Positions 51,680 through 59,816 of a stretch of 64,000 nucleotides of DNA are shown one piece after another; position 1 is the first letter of the stretch; each line of letters begins with the position of its first letter. Origin of the DNA: Coleofasciculus sp040219735 (GTDB taxonomy: Bacteria; Cyanobacteriota; Cyanobacteriia; Cyanobacteriales; Coleofasciculaceae); NCBI GenBank assembly GCA_040219735.1, contig JAVJRX010000019.1; one strand, 5' to 3'. The notes below the pieces were generated by a model. The model saw nothing but the letters and a program-made list of their open reading frames with translations. It searched no databases and was not told the DNA's origin. A program made the translations under genes and the position numbers.

Positions 51680-53545
51680 TCACGATTTATCTTGCAGTTT
51701 CCGCTTCAGCAGTGAACCAGTTCCAATAACCACTAACCCAATTAAACCTAGCATTGACGAAGGTTCAGGAACAGAAGTTGATGGCGGTTGCTGTTGCTGT
51801 ACCTCAAACGCGCCAATGTCAGTTTGACTGCCTGAAGTCCGGTTAAAGCCAGAACCACGTTGGTCAGTGAGCAGTCCGAGGGGGTTACTGCCTGCATCAA
51901 TAGCAGGACTACCAGGGAGAAGAGCGTGAGTTTCGGTAGGACCGCCATTATTTTTTAACCCACCCAGCACAGGGTTAATGCCAATTAAGTTGTTACCACC
52001 GGAGGTGAAGCCACCAAAAATGTCATCACCCTTCCTGTTGCCAGCAACAATGCTACTGGTAATTGTTAGGGTATTTGTTCTGTAGATGCCGCTACCTAAG
52101 CCAATGCCGTTGCCAGAGTAGCAGTAGCTGCTGCCGCCGCTGGCTGCGTTGCGAGTGATGGTGCTGTTGAACACTTCCCCGCGACCGAATATGCCGCCGC
52201 CGTAGCCGTTGCCCTGGCTGCTTAAACAGCTTGTACCGCCTTGTGCTGTGTTACCGCTGATAGTGCTGTTGATCAGGGTCACTCGACCCGATATACCACC
52301 GCCATAGCCCTCGGAACCGCTGCTATAAAAGCTTGAGCCGCCTTGTGCTGTATTCTTACTAATGGTGCTGTTGGTTATTGTTCCACTACCCAATATGCCG
52401 CCACCTCCGGCACTGCCACCATCGCGTCCGAAAGCCGCGCCCCCGTAGGCGCTATTGCCGTTGATGGTACTATTGTTCACGATCAGGTTGCCGGAGCGAT
52501 CCAAGATCCCGCCCCCGTAGGCGCTGCCGCCATAGTAGTCGCTAGACTCACCGAATGCTACATTGCCGCTAATGGTACTGTTGTCCACTATCAGGTTGCC
52601 GGAGCCATTCAAAATGCCGCCCCCGAATGCACTGCCAGGGCGAAAACGGCTGTCGCCGCCCTCTGCACTATTACCACGGATAGTGCTGTTAGTGATTGTT
52701 AGATTGCCGGAGCTGTTTAAGATTCCGCCACCGCTACCGTTGCCAGCGTAACCGTAACCGTAGTAGTTGCTAGGACCACCATTGCCACCTGTTGCCGTAT
52801 TTCCACTGATGGTACTGTCGGCTATCGTTAAGTCGCCGGATTGGTTAAAGATGCCACCGCCACTCCCTTCACCACCGTACCAGCCGTTCGGGGCATAGCC
52901 ACCTTCTGCCCTGTTACCATTGATAGTGCTGTTGACTATAGTTAGTTCGCCGGAGTTGTTAAAGATACCGCCACCTTTGCCTGTGCCACCGTAGTAGTAG
53001 CCTGCGCTGTCGGAGGATACTTTGTTGCCACTGATGATGCTGTTGGTTATCGTTACATTACCGGAGTCGTTAAAGATGCCACCGCCCCGACCTTCGCCAG
53101 AATAGGTGTAGCCGTAGTAGGAGAAGCCTATACCGAATGCAGTGTTGTTAGTAATCACAGCATCCACAAGGCTTAGATTTTCATCAGCATTGAAAATTCC
53201 ACCACCTACAGTTAAGAATGGGTTAAAATCAGCGGCTTGAGCATTGCCATTAGTCAGAGTCAAACCAGAGATGAGAACATCAAGGATGTCGCTGCCTCCA
53301 TCATTGATGTTAAAGATACGAGAGTTGTTATTTCCGCTAACCGTCAGCAGATTAGCGCCGGGACCGAGAATATTTACCGAGTCGGCAATATTAAGCGCTC
53401 CACTGGTGAGGGTGATGGTACTCGGAACACCACCTGTGTCAAAGATAATCTCATCCAAACCTGATTGGGCATTGGCATTGAAGATTGCCTGACGAAAGCT
53501 GCCTGTCCCTGAGTCAAAAAGATTGTTAACTGTGAAAGTAGCCAT
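51680..53545 (-). CDS. Beta-helix repeat protein with PEP-CTERM anchor
   Basis: Protein of 621 residues. An N-terminal choice-of-anchor-like region ('FDSGTGSFRQAI', 'ADSVNILGPGANLLTVSG') is followed by at least nine repeats of the type GGGIFN-SGNLTI-NSTISGN (residues ~110-490) that should fold as a right-handed beta-helix. It ends in 'DIGAFEVQQQQPP', then a PEP-CTERM tail 'SVPEPSSMLGLIG' and basic end. No conventional signal peptide is evident at the N-terminus, so export is uncertain despite the sorting tail. Probably an exopolymer-associated surface protein. Confidence 0.85.
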   Translation of the reverse strand: MATFTVNNLFDSGTGSFRQAIFNANAQSGLDEIIFDTGGVPSTITLTSGALNIADSVNILGPGANLLTVSGNNNSRIFNINDGGSDILDVLISGLTLTNGNAQAADFNPFLTVGGGIFNADENLSLVDAVITNNTAFGIGFSYYGYTYSGEGRGGGIFNDSGNVTITNSIISGNKVSSDSAGYYYGGTGKGGGIFNNSGELTIVNSTINGNRAEGGYAPNGWYGGEGSGGGIFNQSGDLTIADSTISGNTATGGNGGPSNYYGYGYAGNGSGGGILNSSGNLTITNSTIRGNSAEGGDSRFRPGSAFGGGILNGSGNLIVDNSTISGNVAFGESSDYYGGSAYGGGILDRSGNLIVNNSTINGNSAYGGAAFGRDGGSAGGGGILGSGTITNSTISKNTAQGGSSFYSSGSEGYGGGISGRVTLINSTISGNTAQGGTSCLSSQGNGYGGGIFGRGEVFNSTITRNAASGGSSYCYSGNGIGLGSGIYRTNTLTITSSIVAGNRKGDDIFGGFTSGGNNLIGINPVLGGLKNNGGPTETHALLPGSPAIDAGSNPLGLLTDQRGSGFNRTSGSQTDIGAFEVQQQQPPSTSVPEPSSMLGLIGLVVIGTGSLLKRKLQDKS

Positions 53546-54295
53546 TTTCGTATTCTTTAAAGCCTGTTGAAAAAGTTTATAATCCGGTTTCCCTCCGCAG
53601 TAAGCGTACTATTGATTCTGACAAAAAGATCAAGCCAAGAAATGTCTTCATGAAATCTTTAAAAAGTTAACTTTGTAAATACTTATAGTCGTAAAGAATT
53701 ATTACAATGTAAATTAACTTAATAAATGCGCTAAAGCTTTGATAGAGGGAAAACAAGTTAAATAACATTTAATATCAAAATAGCTTGATTGTGATTAAGT
53801 AATTATTATCAAAATCTTATCGCCTGAAAACACCATAAATACGTTTTAACCATCAAGAAAACTTATCAGAGAGTTCCGCGTCAGGTGAGGACGTTACTTC
53901 ACAGAAGCTTCATACAGCGCGATGGCGTGTAAGTGAGGTACACAGACAGATCCCCGACTTCGTAGGAGTTGTCGGGGATCTTGCTTAGAAATTTTGGCCG
54001 AGAGACGAACCCCAATAAAAATCTGTTGGGTTTCACTCCGTTCAACCCAACCTACTGGCGTGGACCCAGCTAAAATTGTGGAGTAGATTTTACTATTGAA
54101 TAGGGCGCACGCCATGCGCCCCTACGGTTTCTTTTCCGTAATTCTAATTCATTTTGACTTATACTAAATTCGGGTTAACTACCCCCGTTATCACCCAGTC
54201 CGCGCAGGCGGACTTTGTTTGTGTAGCAGCGATTTCAATCGCCTTGAAGGGGGTGATAAAGGCTCTAATACCGACGCGATCGCTCCTCGAAAATC
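53546..54295. other. Gene-free repeat cluster
   Basis: AT-rich DNA, then four dispersed repeats: GATCCCCGAC/GTCGGGGATC hairpin (53949-53980), the TGTTGGGTTTCACTCCGTTC repeat (54018-54054), a GGGCGCACGCCATGCGCCCC hairpin (54103-54124) and the inverted AGTCCGC/GCGGACT repeat (54195-54243). No gene is recognised. Confidence 0.75.
54195..54243 (-). repeat. AGTCCGCctgcGCGGACT dispersed repeat, copy 3 (inverted)
   Basis: Reverse complement of 14028-14075, with GGACTTTGTTTGTGTAGCAG readable on the plus strand. Confidence 0.88.
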
Positions 54296-55618
54296 CTATT
54301 CAAACATAGGCGGTTCTTTTAGCTGGTTTTCCGAAAAACTGAGGGGACTAGGGGAAGGGGGTAAACTATTCACTGTTGCAGGTGTACGAATTCGTTCTAG
54401 CTGACTCAATGCCCAACGCGCTGTTTCCTGAACATCAGCCTCCGGATCATCTAAGGCATAGGATAATAACTGACTCATTTGTGCCACTAATTCATACATC
54501 AATGTCAAATCTCGGATCGCGTTTTTACGCACCTGGGGATTATCATCCTGTAGGGAAAGCGCTAACGCCCGATTCATAGGTTTGAGTGTTTTCATACCAA
54601 TTTGGGATAGCGCCTCTATAATTAAGCTGCGCTGCTGAGAATCAGACTCTAACATCAGATTTACCAACGGTTGTACCGCCCTGGAATCTCCCCGTTGTGC
54701 CAGTTCCCAAATTGCTTTGCGTCGTTTGGTTGGATCAGAATCTTGTAAGTCTTTAATTAATTGATTCACCCCATTTTTTTTCGCCAGCCGATTCTTGGGT
54801 TGAGTCAGTGGGGCGCTAGTTGAGGGTTCAAAATGGGATGGTGATTCACTGATGTGGGAGTCAGTTACGCTTAATCCTGAAGGATTGTATCCATTTTTAT
54901 AGGGTTCAGATAGATGAGTTGGGGGGAGGTCAACCGATTCGGCGGGGGATGACTCTCGCCCATTGCTACTCGACATTACCATAGGCAGTTCCGGTTCCTC
55001 TGGAGGGGAAGAGGGCACAGAATCCTCTGCTTTTGCAGGGGCTTGACCTTTTTTGGGATTATCCAATACCTTGAGTAAAAAGAATAAGCCTCCACCAAAT
55101 ATTCCTAAGGTTCCACAAACACCTGCGACTATCCACAGGAGTTGTTGGCGATTGCTGTTGGGTTGAGCTTTGTCAGCGTTTTGGTTATCTTCCTCAGCGT
55201 TTTCTGCTGCCGCTGGAGAATTATCGGGATCAGGGACTTCCGCCGCTGCGGCTTGCAGCTTAGTCCATGTGCTTAAACCAACAACACCATCTGCGTCAAG
55301 ATCGATTGACTCTTGGAATTCAATAACAGCCAGCCTGGTGGTGTCTCCATAGACACCATCGGTATCGCCCTCGTAGTAGCCTAGCTTTTTCAGACGAGTC
55401 TGCAAGGCTTGCACCGTTTCTCCTCGACTCCCCACTTGCAGGGGTAATTCCTCAATGCCTTTAGGACTGGGGGACTGAGCGAGGAGTAAGGGGGGGGATA
55501 GGTTAACCGATGGATGGGCGATCGCAGGCTCTAATCCTAGGAGAGAGCCAATGCCCATAAACCCGCCCACGCAGGTCATATAGGCAGCTAGAAGTACAGG
55601 GGAGCGATGGCAAGTCAT
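54296..55618 (-). CDS. Peptidoglycan-binding and HEAT-repeat membrane protein
   Basis: Protein of 440 residues with an unusual combination. Signal-like N-terminus; PG_binding_1 domain (~58-115, 'LQTRLKKLGYYEGDTDGVYG'); a transmembrane helix (~155-178, 'LLWIVAGVCGTLGIFGGG'); a disordered Pro/Ser-rich linker; and C-terminal HEAT repeats (~290-425, 'LQDSDPTKRRKAIWELAQ'). The topology suggests wall binding outside and protein contacts inside, inferred from the helix. No family name for the whole is known to me. Confidence 0.85.
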   Translation of the reverse strand: MTCHRSPVLLAAYMTCVGGFMGIGSLLGLEPAIAHPSVNLSPPLLLAQSPSPKGIEELPLQVGSRGETVQALQTRLKKLGYYEGDTDGVYGDTTRLAVIEFQESIDLDADGVVGLSTWTKLQAAAAEVPDPDNSPAAAENAEEDNQNADKAQPNSNRQQLLWIVAGVCGTLGIFGGGLFFLLKVLDNPKKGQAPAKAEDSVPSSPPEEPELPMVMSSSNGRESSPAESVDLPPTHLSEPYKNGYNPSGLSVTDSHISESPSHFEPSTSAPLTQPKNRLAKKNGVNQLIKDLQDSDPTKRRKAIWELAQRGDSRAVQPLVNLMLESDSQQRSLIIEALSQIGMKTLKPMNRALALSLQDDNPQVRKNAIRDLTLMYELVAQMSQLLSYALDDPEADVQETARWALSQLERIRTPATVNSLPPSPSPLSFSENQLKEPPMFE

Positions 55619-55883
55619 AAGAAAATTAGGAACCTGAAGGGTTTGCCATGTCGGGACAGCCTCTTATCAGTCTCACTCCAAGATAGCTTAAATACTTACT
55701 CCTGAATTAAAACGGCGACCTAGATGATTCAATTTTAAAAGAGCCAAGAGTGTTTGCACCTGTTCCTCCCACTTTATCAAATGTAGGCGATCGCAAACGG
55801 CTGAAGGAAAGTGCATTTTTCCATAAACTGTATCTCAGAATACAGAAACTTAATAAAATATTTTCTTTCCCCATCCTCCAAAA

Positions 55884-55946
55884 GCGGGTTTAGTTAAGTT
55901 GTAGGTTATCTTCAGAACAAACGTTCAGGGTAAAACCCGCCCCTAC
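55884..55946. repeat. GGGCGGGTTT...AAACCCGCCC inverted repeat
   Basis: AGCGGGTTTAGTTAAGTTGTA at the left (starting near 55883) and GTAAAACCCGCCCCTAC at the right, in the gap between the HEAT-repeat and transporter genes. Confidence 0.85.
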
Positions 55947-55998
55947 CCCTGAAACTGTTCCTGTATCAACTGAAAACATTTCCAGCTACTGAAATTGG

Positions 55999-57099
55999 TT
56001 ACCGAGGCAATCCTTCAACTTCAGAGTCTTGGACTTTCAGAGGTAAAGGAATCAACCCCATCGCTTTCAGGCTGCGGATGATGCGATCGCGAGGGGTTAA
56101 GGATTCGGCGGTAACGGTCTGACTGGCGGTACTCCAGGCTTGGCGGAATGATGCCAATCCCTGAGCAATTTCCTGACGCTGATTAATCAAATAGATACTA
56201 ACTAACGTCAAACTGACGCCTACCCATTGCAGGGAACTCAAGACTTCCCCTAAAAACAGATTGCCAAATAGCAGGGCAAAGACAGGAGTCAGAAACGTCA
56301 AAGCACTGAGACTGGTGAGATTCCCCTTAGAAGCAAAATAGAAGAATAACCCATACGCGATCGCACTGCCAAATATGGTCGAGTAAGCCAGTGCCATCCA
56401 GCCACTCAAGTCAATGTTCACCCACTGTTGAGATTCCCACATCCCCGAAAGCGCAAACAAGGGTAATCCGCCTAAAATCATGTGCCAACCTGTCGCCACA
56501 ACGGGATCGGCATATCGAGTGATATAGCTAATGCTCACCGTTCCACAAGCCATCGACAGGGATGCCAATAACATCAGCCATTCCCCACTTTGGAAAAGAT
56601 GCTGCCAACTCAATTCCACAGTTGCCACCTTGCCATGCACAAGGCTCAAAATCCAGGCATCTGGCAAACCAATCAAACTGATACCCACAATACCAATTGC
56701 CAGTCCTAAGCCACCCCACAGACCAATAATCTCACCAAAAAGCCAACCTGAGAGTAATGCTACAGCTAAAGGCTGAGAATCAATCATCACTGAACCCAAG
56801 CCAGCCCCCGTTCGCACTAAGCCCTCGGCTAAAAATCCTTGAAATAAAGCACCGTCTATTAGCGCAAACAAGCTAATCCATAACCAAGCAGCCCACCCTT
56901 TGGGTTGAGGACGCCCCATCATCGAAGCCGCGATCAGCACAAGCACTCCAGCGGGGACTAAGCGCACTCCTGCCATGAATAGAGGAGTTGTATGGGGAAT
57001 GACCCCTTTCATTGCTACCATTGCCGTCCCCCACAGGAAAAACGGCGCAATCAACAGTAAGGAGGTGAAAGGGGATTGGTTCGTTATTTTTAGCTGCAT
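55999..57099 (-). CDS. DMT superfamily transporter (EamA)
   Basis: Membrane protein of 366 residues with ten helices and two EamA domains (~12-140 and ~170-310). Features include 'FFLWGTAMVAMKGVIPHT' and the end 'EVLSSLQWVGVSLTLVSIYLI'. A ~55-residue cytoplasmic tail extends the usual length. The substrate (metabolite or amino acid efflux) is unknown. Confidence 0.9.
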   Translation of the reverse strand: MQLKITNQSPFTSLLLIAPFFLWGTAMVAMKGVIPHTTPLFMAGVRLVPAGVLVLIAASMMGRPQPKGWAAWLWISLFALIDGALFQGFLAEGLVRTGAGLGSVMIDSQPLAVALLSGWLFGEIIGLWGGLGLAIGIVGISLIGLPDAWILSLVHGKVATVELSWQHLFQSGEWLMLLASLSMACGTVSISYITRYADPVVATGWHMILGGLPLFALSGMWESQQWVNIDLSGWMALAYSTIFGSAIAYGLFFYFASKGNLTSLSALTFLTPVFALLFGNLFLGEVLSSLQWVGVSLTLVSIYLINQRQEIAQGLASFRQAWSTASQTVTAESLTPRDRIIRSLKAMGLIPLPLKVQDSEVEGLPR

Positions 57100-57436
57100 G
57101 AGATTGTATTTATTATCAACGCTTGGGATAAACCCCGGATATTTTTTATGATTCTTTACATAGATTGTACTGAATTTTTACTTTATGTTAAGCAAATGAT
57201 ACAAAAATGTGATGGATCGCTGGTCATTCGTCCTTTGTCCTTAGCCCCCCTACATCTGTGCGCCTGTGTACCTGTGCTTAAAATAACAGGAGACAGATTC
57301 GGACAAAAAATCTTAGATCGTGCAAACTGGTAAAGTAATATAGCGGTTCTCACCAAGGTGAGATACACTAAACCCTTTAACTTGGCGGGACACCGCTTCG
57401 TGTCTACATCCCTCATCCCTAACTTTTGATAACGAT

Positions 57437-58261
57437 ATGCCCTGGCCCTTTAAGCCTAAATCGCGGAAACAGATTGCTCGCATCGAAATCACGGGTTTGA
57501 TTGCTGGTAATACTCGCCAACGGGTACTAGAGGCGCTCAAAACCGTGGAAGAAAAGAAATTCCCTGCCTTACTTTTGCGAATTGACAGTCCCGGCGGCAC
57601 CGTTGGCGACTCTCAGGAAATCTACAGCGCCTTGATGCGCCTGCAGGAGAAGGTGAAAATTATTGCCAGTTTTGGGAATATCTCCGCCTCTGGGGGAGTT
57701 TACATCGGTATGGGGGCTGAACATATCGTGACCAACCCCGGTACGATTACAGGAAGCATTGGCGTTATTCTGCGCGGCAATAATCTAGAACGTCTCTTAG
57801 ACAAGATTGGAGTTTCCTTCAAAGTCGTTAAATCCGGTCCTTACAAGGATATTCTGGCGTTTGATCGTGAACTCACAGAGCCCGAAAAAACAATTTTGCA
57901 AGAGATGATCGATACGAGTTATCAACAGTTCGTGCAAACCGTTGCTGAAGCACGAAACCTGGCGGTGGAAACGGTGAAAAGCTTTGCCGATGGTCGAATT
58001 TTTACAGGTCAGCAAGCCCTTGATTTAGGGGTTGTTGATCGCTTAGGAACCGAGGAAGATGCCCGTCGTTGGGCAGCCGAACTGGTGGGTCTTGATCCGG
58101 ATAAAACGAAATGTGAGACGATTGAAGAACCTAAACGCCTCTGGAGCCGTTTGATTCCTGGCAATACGGGTCGAATGACCTCTGGATTATCGGCAGGGAT
58201 AGATTGGTTAGAATTTGAACTGTCTACTGGTGGTCAGCCGCTTTGGCTCTATCGACCCTAG
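57437..58261 (+). CDS. sppA: Signal peptide peptidase SppA (short form)
   Basis: Serine-lysine peptidase of 274 residues, degrading signal peptides left in the membrane after protein export. The dyad is visible: Ser85 in 'GNISASGGVYIG' and Lys137 in 'KSGPYKDIL', 52 residues apart as in short bacterial SppA. Also 'LRIDSPGGTVGDSQEIY' and 'TGSIGVIL'. No membrane anchor is seen at the N-terminus, which is unusual for SppA but common among short cyanobacterial forms. Confidence 0.9.
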   Translation: MPWPFKPKSRKQIARIEITGLIAGNTRQRVLEALKTVEEKKFPALLLRIDSPGGTVGDSQEIYSALMRLQEKVKIIASFGNISASGGVYIGMGAEHIVTNPGTITGSIGVILRGNNLERLLDKIGVSFKVVKSGPYKDILAFDRELTEPEKTILQEMIDTSYQQFVQTVAEARNLAVETVKSFADGRIFTGQQALDLGVVDRLGTEEDARRWAAELVGLDPDKTKCETIEEPKRLWSRLIPGNTGRMTSGLSAGIDWLEFELSTGGQPLWLYRP

Positions 58262-58269
58262 CGCTCTTA

Positions 58270-58336
58270 CAGGGGAACAGGGAAGTAAGGAAGTAGGGAA
58301 GTAAAGAAGCAGGGGAGCAGGGGAGTAGGGGTAATT
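58270..58336 (+). repeat. GGGAAGTA/GGGGAGCA low-complexity repeat
   Basis: Degenerate 8-9-base tandem units (GGGAACA, GGAAGTA, GGGGAGCA) between sppA and aroH, related to the G-rich repeats at 18106 and 46114. Confidence 0.8.
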
Positions 58337-58418
58337 AACTCAAAACCTGATTCCCTTGAAGATCGTGAAGCGTCAAAACTTAAAACTTTTCCAATCACAA
58401 TTTAGGAGGATATCAGCA

Positions 58419-58814
58419 GTGGAGTGGCGTGTTCGAGCGATTCGTGGAGCAACAACGGTGTCAGAAAATACGGTTGCAGCAATTCAAGATGCTGTAACGG
58501 AACTCATAGATGAGATAGAAAGCCACAATCAGATCGACCACGAGGAAATGATCAGTGTAATCTTTACCACGACACGAGATTTGGATGCCATCTTTCCCGC
58601 TGCGATCGCTCGTGAACGTCCTCATTGGGAAAATGTGGCATTACTCGATCTTCAGCAAATGCATGTAGAAGGAAGCTTGGAGCGCTGTATCCGATGCTTA
58701 ATTCACATTAATACCCTGGTTAGCCAAACTGAGATTTATCACCCTTATCTGCGTCAAGCGAAAAACCTAAGACCAGATTGGAGTCTCGCTCAATTAAGCT
58801 CATCTCACAGTTAA
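58419..58814 (+). CDS. aroH: Chorismate mutase (AroH type)
   Basis: Enzyme of 131 residues converting chorismate to prephenate for Phe/Tyr synthesis; monofunctional AroH class. Motifs: 'MEWRVRAIRGATTVSENT', 'SVIFTTTRDLDAIFPAAIAR' and 'LERCIRCLIHIN'. The frame is open from 58356, but AGGAGG (58404-58409) nine bases before the GTG at 58419 fixes the start and gives the usual family length. Confidence 0.93.
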   Translation: MEWRVRAIRGATTVSENTVAAIQDAVTELIDEIESHNQIDHEEMISVIFTTTRDLDAIFPAAIARERPHWENVALLDLQQMHVEGSLERCIRCLIHINTLVSQTEIYHPYLRQAKNLRPDWSLAQLSSSHS

Positions 58815-58921
58815 AGGTTGAAGGTTGTCATTCGCATTTGTCCTTCGTCCTGCGTCATCCTCGCGCTTCGGAAAGCCAACTCTATCAGGGAACAGGAAAT
58901 TCTGGCTTTATAATTCAGAAT

Positions 58922-59626
58922 TTATTTGTTATTTAAATAATTTGACGTTCGACTAATGGAAATGTCTCGACTTGTAGACAAGCTGCGCCGCATAATCGAC
59001 GCCAGAGACTCACGTTTGCGTAAATCAAGCATTTCTGCAAGGCTCTGTTCCTCGTTATCCAGAGGACTTTTTTGTTGATCAGGTACGACGGTGACTTCAG
59101 TTTCCTCGTGGGCAAGTGTCTGAGGAGAGTCCTGCGTCTGAATTGCCTGTGTCTGAACAACAGGTTGGGGATTTTGGGGAACTCGACGGCGATTTACTGA
59201 GCGTCGCCGTTTTTTGTGCCGGGTCGATTTAGACGGTTTGATAACTTGGCGACGTTGAGTGGATTGTCTAAAAGCATGTGTGACTAACAAAGAACCGGTG
59301 GCACAACCAAAGGCTAGACCCCAAAATAACGAAAGGGGTAAACCCTCCTTGGGTAGAGAGTCCTCTGTCGGGGAGACTATCCCAGAGTTCGATGGGGGCG
59401 TTTTTTTTGCCGTTGATTCCAAAACAGTTGAAACCACGGGTTTCGGTACAGACTTATCTGGCTCAATCCGCCCAGGATTGATTAAGCCAACCGCCGCCAC
59501 GGTGCCCATCAAGACAAGAAAGCCCCAGATTGTTCCCCAAAAGACAAAGGGATGCCTGTTAAAGAGCTGCTGTAATACCTGTGGGTAATTTCGCTGTTCG
59601 GAAGAATGGTCAGATGAATTGAGCAT
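58922..59626 (-). CDS. Hypothetical membrane protein
   Basis: Protein of 234 residues with two transmembrane helices (~28-50 and ~98-117), a basic segment (~125-150, 'STRHKKRRRSVNRRR') and a Gln/Ser-rich tail. No family is recognised. The gene lies between converging aroH and divergent speA. Confidence 0.7.
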   Translation of the reverse strand: MLNSSDHSSEQRNYPQVLQQLFNRHPFVFWGTIWGFLVLMGTVAAVGLINPGRIEPDKSVPKPVVSTVLESTAKKTPPSNSGIVSPTEDSLPKEGLPLSLFWGLAFGCATGSLLVTHAFRQSTQRRQVIKPSKSTRHKKRRRSVNRRRVPQNPQPVVQTQAIQTQDSPQTLAHEETEVTVVPDQQKSPLDNEEQSLAEMLDLRKRESLASIMRRSLSTSRDISISRTSNYLNNK

Positions 59627-59816
59627 TGACGCCCTTTACAGTCAGGATCAACTTGAAAATGCGACGCTTTGCGCCTTAAGAGTAGAGAAACCACTATGGC
59701 TGACGGAATTTTAACATGGTTTTTTGGAGAACATGACAAAAATCCTCTCAGTGCCATTGCCCAAATGCGCTAGCATTAACAATCGCAAGGCATAGTTTAA
59801 AGGGTGATCCAAGATT

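Noticed and set aside
52343..52751. Two long plus-strand frames inside the beta-helix PEP-CTERM gene
   Set aside because: They are shadow frames created by the repetitive Gly/Asn codons of the minus-strand gene.
51680..53545. Tandem DNA repeats considered as a CRISPR array
   Set aside because: The periodicity is coding (beta-helix repeats) and units vary in length and sequence; no constant repeat with unique spacers exists.
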